This document shows, piece by piece, positions 41,856 through 51,016 of a stretch of DNA of 64,000 bases. How positions within the stretch are numbered: position 1 is the first letter of the stretch; every line of letters begins with the position of its first letter. The stretch spans positions 310,001 to 374,000 of the forward strand of contig NZ_SRPF01000001.1 in the NCBI RefSeq assembly GCF_004785685.1, written 5' to 3'. The notes under the pieces are model-generated. The model saw nothing but the letters and a program-made list of their open reading frames with translations, made no database searches and was not told where the DNA came from. The DNA comes from Marinobacter confluentis. Lineage in GTDB: Bacteria > Pseudomonadota > Gammaproteobacteria > Pseudomonadales > Oleiphilaceae. Both the position numbers and the translations under genes were made by a program.

Positions 41856-42638
41856 TCAGGCGTTTGAGGTCGAGGCCTCGCGGCTGGCACCGGTTGCCAG
41901 CTGCAGCCGGTTCTGGAGCCGGTTGTCGAAGAACATACGGGTACTGGTGGGAAAGTCGGTGATGATGCTGTCCACGCCCATCTCTTCCAGGCAGAGCATG
42001 TCGTGAATCCGGTTGACGGTCCAGGTAGACACCTGCATGTCCCGTCGGTGCGCTTCCTCAACGAGGGATTTGCTGCAAATCTTCCACCCCAGGCATAGAA
42101 AATCGCAGTGAAGCCGAGCAGCCGCATTTACCGGGCGGGGGAACTTCCGGTCTGTGACCAGGCCGATTTTAACCTGCCGGTCACGACGCCTGACTTCCCG
42201 CAGAAACCAGGTGTCTGAGGATGTGACGACAACCCGGTTGTACAGGCTGCGGCGCTGGATAATCTCAATGATACGGTTGCAGAGGATATTCAGCCGCTGC
42301 CGCGCGTCTTTCTTGACCTCAAGCTGAAGATGTTCCAGGTCCGGGAACTGGTCCAGCAGGTCTTCAAGGCTGGGTACGCAGGCCGGGGATGGCCAGGCGG
42401 CGGTGTTGCGCCGAGCGTCCATGGCAGCCAGCTCGGCCGCTGTAAACTTATGAACTTCGCCGGTTTTGCCCGTGGTGCGGTCGACGGTCAGGTCATGAAT
42501 AATCATCGGTTTACCGTCTTTCGACAGCACCAGATCCAGTTCGAAGTGGCGAATGCCCTGCCGGTAGGCGTGCCTGAAGCCGGCCAGTGTGTTCTCCGGC
42601 GCTTCACCTTTTGCGCCGCGGTGTCCGTACACGATCAT
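41856..42638 (-). CDS. Glycerophosphodiester phosphodiesterase
   Basis: 260-residue GDPD enzyme hydrolysing glycerophosphodiesters to glycerol-3-phosphate. The motif YGHRGAKGEAPENT gives catalytic H6 and R7 and metal ligand E13; metal ligands E33/D35 and general acid H48 (IIHDLTVDRTTG) follow. There is no signal peptide, so the enzyme is cytosolic. The ATG at 42638 overlaps the upstream DAHP synthase stop as ATGA, supporting this start over one 63 bases upstream. Confidence 0.93.
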   Translation of the reverse strand: MIVYGHRGAKGEAPENTLAGFRHAYRQGIRHFELDLVLSKDGKPMIIHDLTVDRTTGKTGEVHKFTAAELAAMDARRNTAAWPSPACVPSLEDLLDQFPDLEHLQLEVKKDARQRLNILCNRIIEIIQRRSLYNRVVVTSSDTWFLREVRRRDRQVKIGLVTDRKFPRPVNAAARLHCDFLCLGWKICSKSLVEEAHRRDMQVSTWTVNRIHDMLCLEEMGVDSIITDFPTSTRMFFDNRLQNRLQLATGASREASTSNA

Positions 42639-43762
42639 TCTGATTGGGAATCCTTCAATGTGCGGTAAATCTGTTGACGTTTCTTCCAGGTGTCGTGGCA
42701 CAGGCGAATGTCCTCCAGGTAAGCCGGAAGCTCATTCATCAGCAGTGCCTGAGGTCCGTCCACCAGGGCCTTCTCGGGCCGGGGATGGAAATCCACCAGC
42801 ACCATGTTTGCGCCTGCAATCACCCCCTGGGCCGTGGCATGCATAACGTCCAGAATGCCGTCGGGTGACTGTTCCCGGGTGCCCACCGAGTGGGACGGGT
42901 CCACGCAGACGGGCATCCGGGTCAGCCGTTTGACCGCCGGCACATGGGCAAAATCCACCATGTTGCGGTGGGGCTGCCCGGCCTCGGTTTTCATGCCGCG
43001 CAGACAGAAAATGACGTTGGCGTTGCCTTCGCTGGCCAGGTATTCCGCTGCGTTCAGTGATTCGTTCAGGGTGATGCCAAAGCCCCGCTTCAGCAGCACC
43101 GGGTAGGTGGTCTGGCGGCCAATGGCTTTCAGCAATTCAAAGTTCTGGGTGTTGCGGGTGCCCACCTGAAGCATGACCCCGGTGGGGCGCCCCAGTTTTT
43201 CCAGGCACTGGTCAATTTCCTCGATATGGCTTTCGTGGGTGATTTCCATGGCAATCACCTTGATGCCATGCTTTCCCGCCTTTTCGAAGACCCATGGCAG
43301 GCAGCCCTTGCCGTGGCCCTGGAACGAATAGGGGTTGGTTCGGGGCTTGTAGGCGCCCATACGGGTGCAGACCTCGCCGTTTTCCTCAACCGCCTTCATC
43401 ATCTGTTCGACGTGCTCCGGCACGTCGACCGCGCAAAGCCCGGCAAAAATATTCAGGTTGTTCTGATCGAAGGTCACGCCGTTGTAGGTGAAGCCGCTCT
43501 GGCGGCGGTCGTCTTTATGGCGACCCAGTATGCGGTAATCATCCGAGATGCGGATGGCCCGTTCCACCGCCGGCAGGGCCTCGATTTCTTCCTTGTTGAG
43601 ACCCTTGGTGTCGCCCAGCAGGTAGACCTCAGTCAGGCGTTGTCGCTCACCCTGAACTTCATGCACCCGAACCGTTACGCCCGGAAGATTTTCAAGAAAA
43701 TGCATGGTCTGGCGATAGGCTTCACCGTCCGTGGCGGTATCCGGGTGGAGTATGGCTAGCAT
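42635..43762 (-). CDS. 3-deoxy-7-phosphoheptulonate (DAHP) synthase, type I-beta-like
   Basis: 375-residue enzyme condensing phosphoenolpyruvate and erythrose-4-phosphate, first step of the shikimate pathway. The N-terminal ~85 residues (MLAILHPDTATDGEAYRQTM...) resemble a ferredoxin-like/ACT-type regulatory domain of the I-beta subfamily. The core includes the metal-cysteine region AGLCAVDVPEH, the KPRTNPYSFQG substrate loop and VCVDPSHSVGTREQSPD. The usual GPC before the metal cysteine is GLC here. Transaldolase two genes upstream on the same strand supplies erythrose-4-phosphate, suggesting linked function. Confidence 0.87.
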   Translation of the reverse strand: MLAILHPDTATDGEAYRQTMHFLENLPGVTVRVHEVQGERQRLTEVYLLGDTKGLNKEEIEALPAVERAIRISDDYRILGRHKDDRRQSGFTYNGVTFDQNNLNIFAGLCAVDVPEHVEQMMKAVEENGEVCTRMGAYKPRTNPYSFQGHGKGCLPWVFEKAGKHGIKVIAMEITHESHIEEIDQCLEKLGRPTGVMLQVGTRNTQNFELLKAIGRQTTYPVLLKRGFGITLNESLNAAEYLASEGNANVIFCLRGMKTEAGQPHRNMVDFAHVPAVKRLTRMPVCVDPSHSVGTREQSPDGILDVMHATAQGVIAGANMVLVDFHPRPEKALVDGPQALLMNELPAYLEDIRLCHDTWKKRQQIYRTLKDSQSE

Positions 43763-43795
43763 GGTGTCTCCTCAGACTGGCTGGATCGGAAAGGG

Positions 43796-44242
43796 TCAGC
43801 TATCGCCTTCAGCCCGATGGCGGGCCTGGATGTATTCGCGATGGTTCAGGTGCAGCAGGTCGGCCATCCGGCGGATAAGATGCGCTTCGTATTTATCGAT
43901 ACGACCGTCTGCGAAGGCTACCCGCCAGATACTCTCCAGCAGGGCCTGTTTCTGCTGCTGATCCAGATGTTCATTCAGCTGCCCTGTGAATTCGTATAAA
44001 GAGGTGGCGTCGTCCGCCTGGCTCAGTGCGTCCGCCAGGATATCTTCGGCCTCTTCCCGGGTGACCTGCTGGCTGCTTACTGCACAGTCTACAATGGTTT
44101 TGAGCTCAGCATCGTCCTGATTGCTGTCCACCCTGGACAGCTGAACCATCAGCGCGGTTGCAGCCACCGTTAACTGGTGGGCATCCGGTTTTTCCGGCGT
44201 GGTCTCGCTGGGGGCAAAAAACTGCTTCAGCCGATCTATCAT
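43796..44242 (-). CDS. TerB-like protein (tellurite resistance / COG4103)
   Basis: 148-residue helical soluble protein. The segment VAATALMVQLSRVDSNQDDAELKTI and the later IWRVAFADGRIDKYEAHLIRRMADLL are the two acidic EF-hand-like halves of the TerB fold. Its role is unknown; short stand-alone TerB proteins are common in proteobacteria and are not proof of tellurite resistance. It lies between talB and the DAHP synthase gene in one minus-strand run with gaps of about 30 bases. Confidence 0.85.
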   Translation of the reverse strand: MIDRLKQFFAPSETTPEKPDAHQLTVAATALMVQLSRVDSNQDDAELKTIVDCAVSSQQVTREEAEDILADALSQADDATSLYEFTGQLNEHLDQQQKQALLESIWRVAFADGRIDKYEAHLIRRMADLLHLNHREYIQARHRAEGDS

Positions 44243-44271
44243 AATGTCTGGTCTGCTCCTGTGGTGTGTGG

Positions 44272-45237
44272 TCAGGCAGCGTCTGACAGGCGTCTGACCC
44301 GATGCTCCAGTTCAATCTGGTCGCTGGTAAAGCGGCGAATGCCATCCGCCAGTTTTTCCGTGGCCATGGCGTCTTCATTGGATTCCCAGCGGAACAGCTT
44401 CTCGTCAATCTGGCCGGGCCGGTCGCTGGTGCTGGCGTTGTTAGCGGACAGCTTGCGCTCCAGAGTGCCGGAATCGCCGCTCAGTTGCTCCAGAAGGGCC
44501 GGGCTGATGGTCAGCCGGTCGCAACCCGCCAGCATTTCAATCTCGCCGGTGTTGCGGAAGCTGGCGCCCATCACCACGGTCTGGTAGCTGTTGGCTTTGT
44601 AGTAATTATAGATGCGCGACACCGACAGAACCCCGGGGTCTTCACTGGCGGGGAAGCTGTCGCGACCGGACGCGGCCAGGTGCCAGTCCAGAATCCGGCC
44701 GACAAACGGCGAAATCAGGAAAGCCCCGGCATCGGCACAGGCTGCAGCCTGGATGAAGGAAAACAGCAGGGTCAGGTTGCAGTTGATGCCTTCCCGCTGA
44801 AGCTGTTCAGCGGCACGGATGCCTTCCCAGGTGGCGGCAATCTTGATCAGCACCCGGCTGGTATCCATGCCGAGCTCATCGTACAGGGCAATCAGCCTGC
44901 GGGCCCGGGACAGCGTGGCACCGGTGTCAAACGACAGGCGCGCGTCCACTTCGGTGGAAACCACACCCGGAACCAGCCCCAGAATTTCCCGGCCGGCCAG
45001 GACCGCCAGCATATCGGTAGCCCAGGTCAGCTGTTCGGCGTCAGAGCCACCTTTTTTGCGGGCGGCGGCCACGGCCTGGTCCAGCATTGGCCGATAAGCC
45101 TCGGAGGCGGCTGCTTTCAGCAACAGGGACGGATTGGTCGTGGCGTCCTGGGGCTTCCACTGGGCAATGGCGTCTAGGTCGCCGGTGTCAGCGACCACCG
45201 TGGTCATGGTTTTCAGTTGCTCAAGCTTGCTGGTCAT
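44272..45237 (-). CDS. tal: Transaldolase
   Basis: 321-residue TalB-class enzyme of the non-oxidative pentose phosphate pathway. The Schiff-base lysine lies in [12 protein letters not shown], and [11 protein letters not shown] and [18 protein letters not shown] are conserved. A C-terminal extension of normal type ends at RVRRLSDAA. The ATG at 45237 ([12 protein letters not shown]...) is the family start; an ATG twelve bases upstream is possible. It is followed closely by the TerB-like gene. Confidence 0.96.
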   Translation of the reverse strand: MTSKLEQLKTMTTVVADTGDLDAIAQWKPQDATTNPSLLLKAAASEAYRPMLDQAVAAARKKGGSDAEQLTWATDMLAVLAGREILGLVPGVVSTEVDARLSFDTGATLSRARRLIALYDELGMDTSRVLIKIAATWEGIRAAEQLQREGINCNLTLLFSFIQAAACADAGAFLISPFVGRILDWHLAASGRDSFPASEDPGVLSVSRIYNYYKANSYQTVVMGASFRNTGEIEMLAGCDRLTISPALLEQLSGDSGTLERKLSANNASTSDRPGQIDEKLFRWESNEDAMATEKLADGIRRFTSDQIELEHRVRRLSDAA

Positions 45238-45345
45238 TCGTCCTGTCATCCCGATAGGTTTGTTATGCAGGCCTGCTGTGCAGGCGCTTTATGAATACGC
45301 CTACAATAACGGGCTGATACTACCGTAACAAGACGGACAAAGGTG

Positions 45346-46374
45346 TCAGGCGGGGGTTGGCGCAGATATTTCCGGTTCCGGTACCTTTGCCATGGCCGCT
45401 TCAATGACTTCAATGCCGGACCCTGGTCTGTGGGCGTTCTCGCTGATGTAACGCCGGAACTGGCGGCCGCCAGGCTGGCCATGAAACAGCCCCATCAGGT
45501 GCCGGGTGATATGGCTGAGGTAAACACCCCGGTCCAGTTCTTCCTGAATAAATGGTAATACCCGGCGCAGGGCGTTGTGGCGGGAGTCCACTGGGGCGGG
45601 CTGGCCAAAGAACTCAGTATCCACGCCTGCCAGCAGCCAGGGGTTATGGTAGGCCTCACGCCCGAGCATCACGCCATCGGTGTGTTGCAGATGCTGGTGG
45701 CACTCATCAAAGGTTTTGATGCCGCCATTGATGATGATTTCCAGGTGCGGGTAGCGCGCCTTCAGTTGGTAAACCCAATCGTATTTCAGCGGCGGGATGT
45801 CGCGGTTCTCCTTCGGGCTCAGGCCCTCGAGAATGGCGATCCGCGCATGGACAATAAATGTCCTGCAGCCAGCTGCAGACACCTTGTCGATAAACTCGCA
45901 CAGATCCTCCCAGGAATCATGACCGTTGATGCCGATCCTGTGTTTGACCGTCACCGGCAGTCGGGTGGCAGCGATCATTGCGGCGACGCCATCGGCAACC
46001 CTGTCAGGGTGCTCCATCAGGCAGGCGCCAATCATGTTGTTCTGAACGCGGTCGCTGGGGCAGCCCACATTCAGGTTTACCTCATCAAAACCGAACGCTT
46101 CCGCAAGCCGCGCGCAATGAGCCAATTCACCCGGATCACTGCCGCCGAGCTGGAGCGCCAGCGGGTATTCCTTCGGGTTGTGCCGCAGAAAACGGTCGGT
46201 ATCGCCGTGAATCAGCGCGCCGGTGGTGACCATCTCGGTGTACAGCAGGGCCTGTCGGCTGAGCACCCGCGCCATAAAGCGATAGTGGCTGGTGGTCCAG
46301 TCCATCATCGGGGCCACGCAGAAGCGGCGGGAGGGTTCCCTTGCCTGGTTTTCTGAGTTCAGATTCTTGCTCAT
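45346..46374 (-). CDS. dusA: tRNA-dihydrouridine(20/20a) synthase DusA
   Basis: 342-residue FMN enzyme reducing uridines 20 and 20a of tRNA D-loops. Diagnostic features are VAPMMDWTTSHYRFMARVLS at the N-terminus and the catalytic cysteine C105 in VGCPSDRVQ, and the HARIAILEGLSPKENR segment typical of DusA. The ATG at 46374 (MSKNLNSENQ...) is favoured with AGG upstream; the frame is open for 96 more bases but with unrelated sequence. The gene is divergent from the EAL gene. Confidence 0.95.
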   Translation of the reverse strand: MSKNLNSENQAREPSRRFCVAPMMDWTTSHYRFMARVLSRQALLYTEMVTTGALIHGDTDRFLRHNPKEYPLALQLGGSDPGELAHCARLAEAFGFDEVNLNVGCPSDRVQNNMIGACLMEHPDRVADGVAAMIAATRLPVTVKHRIGINGHDSWEDLCEFIDKVSAAGCRTFIVHARIAILEGLSPKENRDIPPLKYDWVYQLKARYPHLEIIINGGIKTFDECHQHLQHTDGVMLGREAYHNPWLLAGVDTEFFGQPAPVDSRHNALRRVLPFIQEELDRGVYLSHITRHLMGLFHGQPGGRQFRRYISENAHRPGSGIEVIEAAMAKVPEPEISAPTPA

Positions 46375-46591
46375 TGACTGCCTGGTTGCGTTCTCTTGTT
46401 CAACTAAGAATGTGGGGAACATTTCACTGGACGTGATTTTATCAGGAATAGACCCGGATTTTTGACCCATGGCCAGGGGATGTCCCCAATTTTGTTGGCT
46501 TAGTGTTACCGCCCCCTTACGTCGCCTGATTCTTCGCTATACTGGTGCCTGCGCAAAACAACAACGATTCTGCCCCTGTCTGTGGTGGTAA
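46375..46591. promoter_or_regulatory. Divergent region dusA / EAL protein
   Basis: 217 bases hold the promoters of both genes. TATACT at 46538-46543 is a fair -10 for the plus-strand gene; a -35 is weak. A perfect palindrome GGGGA-TG-TCCCC lies at 46476-46487. No terminator is needed here. Confidence 0.4.
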
Positions 46592-49258
46592 ATGCACGGA
46601 TTCTGCAACGGTAAAACACCGGAATGTTGTTCTGGCCAGGCTGCTTCAACAATCTGGACAGCCGTGTTTGCTCTGCTTTTCGGCCTGCTGTTTATGGTTG
46701 GGCCGGTTCTGGCTGTTGAGGTACGTTGGGACCAGCAGGAACTGGACATTACCGGCGGCTATGAGTTCCTGAGAGAGGGTGACCGGACGCTGTCTGTGGA
46801 TCAGGTGCGTCATCCTCTCATGGCTGATCAATGGCAGGCATTGGAGGGCAAGCCGAATTTCGGCTATCTGCGGGATGCGGTCTGGTACCGGCTTGATCTT
46901 GAGGTTCTGACTCAGGGTGACATACGCCGGTATTTTGAAGTCAGTTATCCACTGCTGGATCGGGTTGAGCTTTACCACTTCGCCGATGGTCTGCCGGTGT
47001 TCAAGGCCTTGACCGGTGATAATCTGCCCCATGGCGAGCGCCCGGTTGATGTTCGCACCTTTGTGTTTCCGCTGCTGCTGGACCATGAAAAAGAGCACAT
47101 TCTGTACCTGAGGGTGCAGACCTCCGGGGCTCACCAGTTGCCGGCCAGGCTTTGGAAACCCGAGACCTTCTACTCCGCCAATGAAAAAGACATGATGTGG
47201 CGCGCCATGTTCTACGGCATGTTGCTGATCATGGCGGCGTCTACCCTGTACCTGACGTTCACCATCCGCGAGCGGAGTTTTCTGTACTTTTTTGGCGTCC
47301 AGATTTTCCTGATGGTGATCATGACCGGACTTCATGGAGTGGCGTTCCAGTATCTCTTCCCGCGCCTGCCAAGGGTCCATGAGCTGCTGATTCTGACGTC
47401 TGTTCCCCTGGGAACCATGTTGTTCTCCCTGTTCAGTATCGAATTCCTGAACCTCAGAACCCGGCTCCGATGGGGGTTCCAGTTGCTGCGGCTCATGGCT
47501 GCGCTGACTTTCGTGGCGTTTCTGGGGGGCTTTTTCCTGAGCTATGACCTGTCTACCCGCATTTCCGTCATGCTGGCGGCCATGTCCTGCCTGTCCATCC
47601 TGACTGTCGGCCTGGCGCTTTTACATAAGGGTGATCGCAGCGCGCGCCACTTTGTGGTTGCCTGGGTGGCCCTGTTGGTGGGAGTGGTCAGTCACATTCT
47701 GGGGCTGAGCGCCGTGCTGCCGGAGACCTGGCAGATTCCCTACGCGGTGGAGATCGGCAGTGTGTCTGCTTCGCTGTTGCTGTATTTCGCCATGGGCGAC
47801 CGCTTTCACACCGAACGCAGTGCCCGCATCGAGGAGCAGCATGCCCGCATTGAAGCCATGCAGGCCCGGGAGCTGGCGGAAAGCCGGGTAATGGAGGCGG
47901 CGCGGCACCACGGCCTGACCGGCCTGCCGAATCGGGTGGCCCTGGAGGAGTGCCTCCAGCAGCATCTTGGTGTTGCCGCACGCCCGGGGAAATCCCTGGC
48001 GCTGGTGCTTCTGCATCTTCGTGGGTTTGACGACATCAACAAGACCCTGGGCCATGAAAATGCCGACGCCATTCTGACCGAAATGGCCGGACGCATGGAC
48101 ACACTGGTCAAAGCTCAGCCAGGCCATCTGCTTATCGAAAACCAGGCGTCCCGGGTATTTGCAGTGGCCCATGTGGAAGGCGTGACCTTTGCCTGTGTAT
48201 TCCGGCCGCCCTGCAAGGATGATATGGCACCCCTGATGGGCGCCCTGGCAGAAGGTGTGCGCCAGCCGGTGGCGTTCCGCGGGCTGAGTGTTGATCTTGG
48301 CCTGGTGGGCGGTTGCTCGTTCTATCCCGATGACAGCCCTGATGTGCCCACCCTGTTGCGTCACGCTTTTATTGCCTTTGACCGGGCCGATGCCGAAGCC
48401 GACCACATGGCAGTGTTCACAGCGGACCTGAACCCCTACAGTGAACGTCGGCTGACGCTGATGACCCATCTGCGCATGGCGCTGGACAGCGACGACCTGA
48501 CGCTGAGTTTCCAGCCCCAGTTGTCAGTCAGCACGGGCAGGGTGTCAGGATTTGAGGCGCTGCTTCGGTGGCAGCACCCGGACCATGGTTTTGTGCCGCC
48601 GGATGAATTCATACCGATGGCAGAGCAGACCGGCCTGATCCGGCCAGTCACCGCCTGGGTTCTGGAGAAATCACTGGCATTCTGCCGCGAACTGGAGCAG
48701 GTGGGTTTCAAGGTGGGGGTGTCGGTGAACATCTCTGCGGTAAACCTGCGTGAAACCAGTTTTGTCGACATCGTGCGTGAAGCGCTGGAGCGGCATCAGG
48801 TTGCGGCCGACCGGCTGGTTCTGGAGGTGACGGAAACCGCTACCATGGTCGACCCCAAAGCGGCACTGCAATGCCTGCGGGCGCTCAATGAGGCCGGGAT
48901 TCGCCTGTCGATTGATGATTTCGGTACCGGGTATTCGTCGCTATCCTACATTCGCAAACTGCCGGTGCACGAGATCAAGATTGATCGTTCGTTCGTGATG
49001 GAGATGAGCAGCAATCGCGGCGATGCCACTATCGTTCGAGCCACCATCAACATGTGTCATGACCTTGGCTATGATGTGGTTGCGGAAGGTGTTGAAAACC
49101 AGGATACCTGCGATCTGCTATCATCCATGGGTTGCGATATTGCTCAGGGCTACCACCTGTCCCGCCCTATTCCCCGGGCGGACGTGATCGACTGGTTGCG
49201 GACCTATTACCAGGAAAGTGGCCAGCAACCCTTTCCGGCCCGGGTGCAGAGCCACTAA
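46592..49258 (+). CDS. 7TM-DISM membrane c-di-GMP phosphodiesterase (EAL, degenerate GGDEF)
   Basis: 888-residue sensor. The N-terminal signal peptide (to about residue 45) is followed by a periplasmic 7TMR-DISM extracellular domain (about 50-195) and seven membrane helices (about 200-400). A coiled segment (RIEEQHARIEAMQARELAES) leads to a GGDEF-like domain in which the GGDEF signature itself is lost (ASRVFAVAH at that place). The EAL domain is complete: FEALLRW (about 652-658), EVTETATM, SIDDFGTGYSSLSYIRK, IKIDRSF and AEGVEN. It therefore probably hydrolyses c-di-GMP, with the GGDEF domain regulatory. A paralogue of the same architecture lies at 54945-57548. Confidence 0.92.
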   Translation: MHGFCNGKTPECCSGQAASTIWTAVFALLFGLLFMVGPVLAVEVRWDQQELDITGGYEFLREGDRTLSVDQVRHPLMADQWQALEGKPNFGYLRDAVWYRLDLEVLTQGDIRRYFEVSYPLLDRVELYHFADGLPVFKALTGDNLPHGERPVDVRTFVFPLLLDHEKEHILYLRVQTSGAHQLPARLWKPETFYSANEKDMMWRAMFYGMLLIMAASTLYLTFTIRERSFLYFFGVQIFLMVIMTGLHGVAFQYLFPRLPRVHELLILTSVPLGTMLFSLFSIEFLNLRTRLRWGFQLLRLMAALTFVAFLGGFFLSYDLSTRISVMLAAMSCLSILTVGLALLHKGDRSARHFVVAWVALLVGVVSHILGLSAVLPETWQIPYAVEIGSVSASLLLYFAMGDRFHTERSARIEEQHARIEAMQARELAESRVMEAARHHGLTGLPNRVALEECLQQHLGVAARPGKSLALVLLHLRGFDDINKTLGHENADAILTEMAGRMDTLVKAQPGHLLIENQASRVFAVAHVEGVTFACVFRPPCKDDMAPLMGALAEGVRQPVAFRGLSVDLGLVGGCSFYPDDSPDVPTLLRHAFIAFDRADAEADHMAVFTADLNPYSERRLTLMTHLRMALDSDDLTLSFQPQLSVSTGRVSGFEALLRWQHPDHGFVPPDEFIPMAEQTGLIRPVTAWVLEKSLAFCRELEQVGFKVGVSVNISAVNLRETSFVDIVREALERHQVAADRLVLEVTETATMVDPKAALQCLRALNEAGIRLSIDDFGTGYSSLSYIRKLPVHEIKIDRSFVMEMSSNRGDATIVRATINMCHDLGYDVVAEGVENQDTCDLLSSMGCDIAQGYHLSRPIPRADVIDWLRTYYQESGQQPFPARVQSH

Positions 49259-49269
49259 GGAAACGCTTG

Positions 49270-50043
49270 ATGAACGAATCCATATTCATTACCGGTGCGG
49301 GTGCCGGTATTGGTCGCGAGACTGCGCTTATCTTCGCGTCAAAGGGCTGGTTTATCGGGGCCGCGGACCGCGATGAGGCGGCGCTGAAATCCTTGCAGCA
49401 GTCGCTGGGTGAAGACGCTTGTAGCATTCATGTGATGGACGTGGTGGATGAAGCGTCGGTCAAAGCCGGCCTGGCGGATTTTGCCAGGCGCACCGGCGGC
49501 CAGCTGCGGCTTCTGCACAATAACGCCGGTATTCTGAAAGTGGGCCGGTTCGAGGACATCGACATGGCGACCCATAAAGCCATTGTCGAGATCAATGTCA
49601 TTGGGCTGATGAACCTGCTGCATGCAGCTTTTCCCTACCTCAAGGCCACGCCCGGTGCTCAGGTGATTAATATGAGTTCGGCGTCTGCCGCCTTCGGGAC
49701 GCCTGACTTTGCTTCCTACTCGGCCAGCAAACACGCAGTGCGGGCAATGACAGAGGCTCTGAGTATTGAGTGGGAGCCCTACGGTATTCAGGTGGGCGAC
49801 CTGATGCCGCCGTTTGTGAATACCGGCATGGTGCAGTCCAATGAAGGCAAGTCTGCGCTTTTCGGCAATCTGGGGGTGAACCTGGGTCCGGTGGATGTGG
49901 CTGCTGCCGTCTGGCAACAGGCCTGTCAGCCCCGGTTGCATCGGCCACTGTCTGCCCAGTTCCGGATGCTCTGGCCGCTGACAAAGTCGTCACCTTCGTC
50001 CCTCACCCGCGCGGTGATGAAACGGCTGTGGCGGCCACAATGA
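49270..50043 (+). CDS. Short-chain dehydrogenase/reductase
   Basis: 257-residue classical SDR. The cofactor motif TGAGAGIG is at residues 8-15, NNAG near 84-87, and the catalytic triad S136 or S137, Y150 and K154 (YSASK). D33 after the second strand (AADRDE) suggests NAD rather than NADP preference. AAGGA precedes the ATG, and the start lies 12 bases beyond the EAL gene stop. The substrate is unknown; the C-terminus is basic and lacks a membrane helix. Confidence 0.93.
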   Translation: MNESIFITGAGAGIGRETALIFASKGWFIGAADRDEAALKSLQQSLGEDACSIHVMDVVDEASVKAGLADFARRTGGQLRLLHNNAGILKVGRFEDIDMATHKAIVEINVIGLMNLLHAAFPYLKATPGAQVINMSSASAAFGTPDFASYSASKHAVRAMTEALSIEWEPYGIQVGDLMPPFVNTGMVQSNEGKSALFGNLGVNLGPVDVAAAVWQQACQPRLHRPLSAQFRMLWPLTKSSPSSLTRAVMKRLWRPQ

Positions 50044-50077
50044 ACCTGATTGAACGGCAACGGAGAGGTGATCGGTC

Positions 50078-50995
50078 ATGGGTCTGATCGCGCAGGCCCT
50101 GGTGCCGGTCTTCTTTCTGATCCTGATGGGTTATCTGTTCAAGCGCTGGCAGTTTCCCGGGGATGGGTTCTGGCTTCAGGCCGAGCGGTTTTCCTATTAC
50201 GTGCTGTTTCCCGCGATGCTGATTTTCAAACTGGGGCAGGCCAGAGTGCCGGCGTCTGCCTATGGCGATGTGATCATCCTGGTCACGGCCATGCTGTGCG
50301 CCATGACTCTGGTGCTGATTGCTGCCCAGCGGATTTTCCGCTGGCCCGGGCCTATATTTTCGTCCGTCTATCAGGGTGGAATCCGCTTCAACTCCTTTGT
50401 TGCCATTGCTACTGCGGGCATGCTGCTCGGTGATGACGGCCTGTCGACCATGGCGATCATCATTGCCGTGATGATTCCCCTGATCAATCTGCTGTGTATT
50501 CTGATGTTCTCGCTGGTGGTCGGGCAGGGTGGTGCGCTGCGCTGGCAGCCGGTCGCCCGGGCCATTGTCACCAATCCGCTGATTATCGGGTCGATTGTCG
50601 GCGCGCTCTGGGGCTATTTCCGGATCGGTTTTCACCCTCTGCTGGCCGGCGTTCTTGAGCCTCTGAGTGACCTGGCGCTACCGCTCGGTCTGATGACCGT
50701 GGGCGCCGGCCTCCAGTTGAAAGCGCTGCGCGGTACATCCATGCCGTTTCTGGTGGCGTCGGGCCTGAAGCTGCTCGGGTTTCCGCTAATCACGGCGGGC
50801 CTGGCTCTTGCCCTTGGCCTGAGCGGCACGCTGGTACAGGCCGCCATTCTGCTGTCGACGCTTCCCACGGCAACCTCGTCTTACATTCTGGCGCGCCAGC
50901 TCGGGGGTGACGCACCGCTGATGGCTGCGATTGTCAGCGGGCAGACCCTGCTTGCAGTGGTTACCATCCCGCTGATGCTCAGCCTGTTCTGGTAG
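50078..50995 (+). CDS. AEC family transporter (auxin efflux carrier fold)
   Basis: 305-residue membrane protein with about ten helices in two repeats, typical of bacterial AEC (PIN-like) carriers of small organic acids. The start MGLIAQALVPVFFLILMGYLFKRW and later RFNSFVAIATAGMLLGDDGLSTM are characteristic of the family. GGAGAGG lies before the ATG. The transported solute cannot be assigned. It follows the SDR gene by 34 bases and may be cotranscribed. Confidence 0.92.
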   Translation: MGLIAQALVPVFFLILMGYLFKRWQFPGDGFWLQAERFSYYVLFPAMLIFKLGQARVPASAYGDVIILVTAMLCAMTLVLIAAQRIFRWPGPIFSSVYQGGIRFNSFVAIATAGMLLGDDGLSTMAIIIAVMIPLINLLCILMFSLVVGQGGALRWQPVARAIVTNPLIIGSIVGALWGYFRIGFHPLLAGVLEPLSDLALPLGLMTVGAGLQLKALRGTSMPFLVASGLKLLGFPLITAGLALALGLSGTLVQAAILLSTLPTATSSYILARQLGGDAPLMAAIVSGQTLLAVVTIPLMLSLFW

Positions 50996-51016
50996 CCTTC
51001 CAACGCCGGCCCGCCG

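Noticed and set aside
41853-41858. TGATCA shared by the stops of sthA and the phosphodiesterase gene
   Set aside because: Back-to-back stop codons can form this palindrome by chance; no regulatory meaning can be supported.
43796-44242. Tellurite resistance operon
   Set aside because: Only a lone TerB-like protein is present; terZ, terA, terC and terD are absent.
45269-45283. GCCTGC/GCAGGC hairpin upstream of transaldolase as a terminator of dusA
   Set aside because: A stem is present but there is no U-run on either strand.
46476-46487. GGGGA-TG-TCCCC palindrome near the dusA start as a second REP-like element
   Set aside because: Only twelve bases and a single copy are seen; it resembles the 54-kb repeat in composition but does not match its arm.
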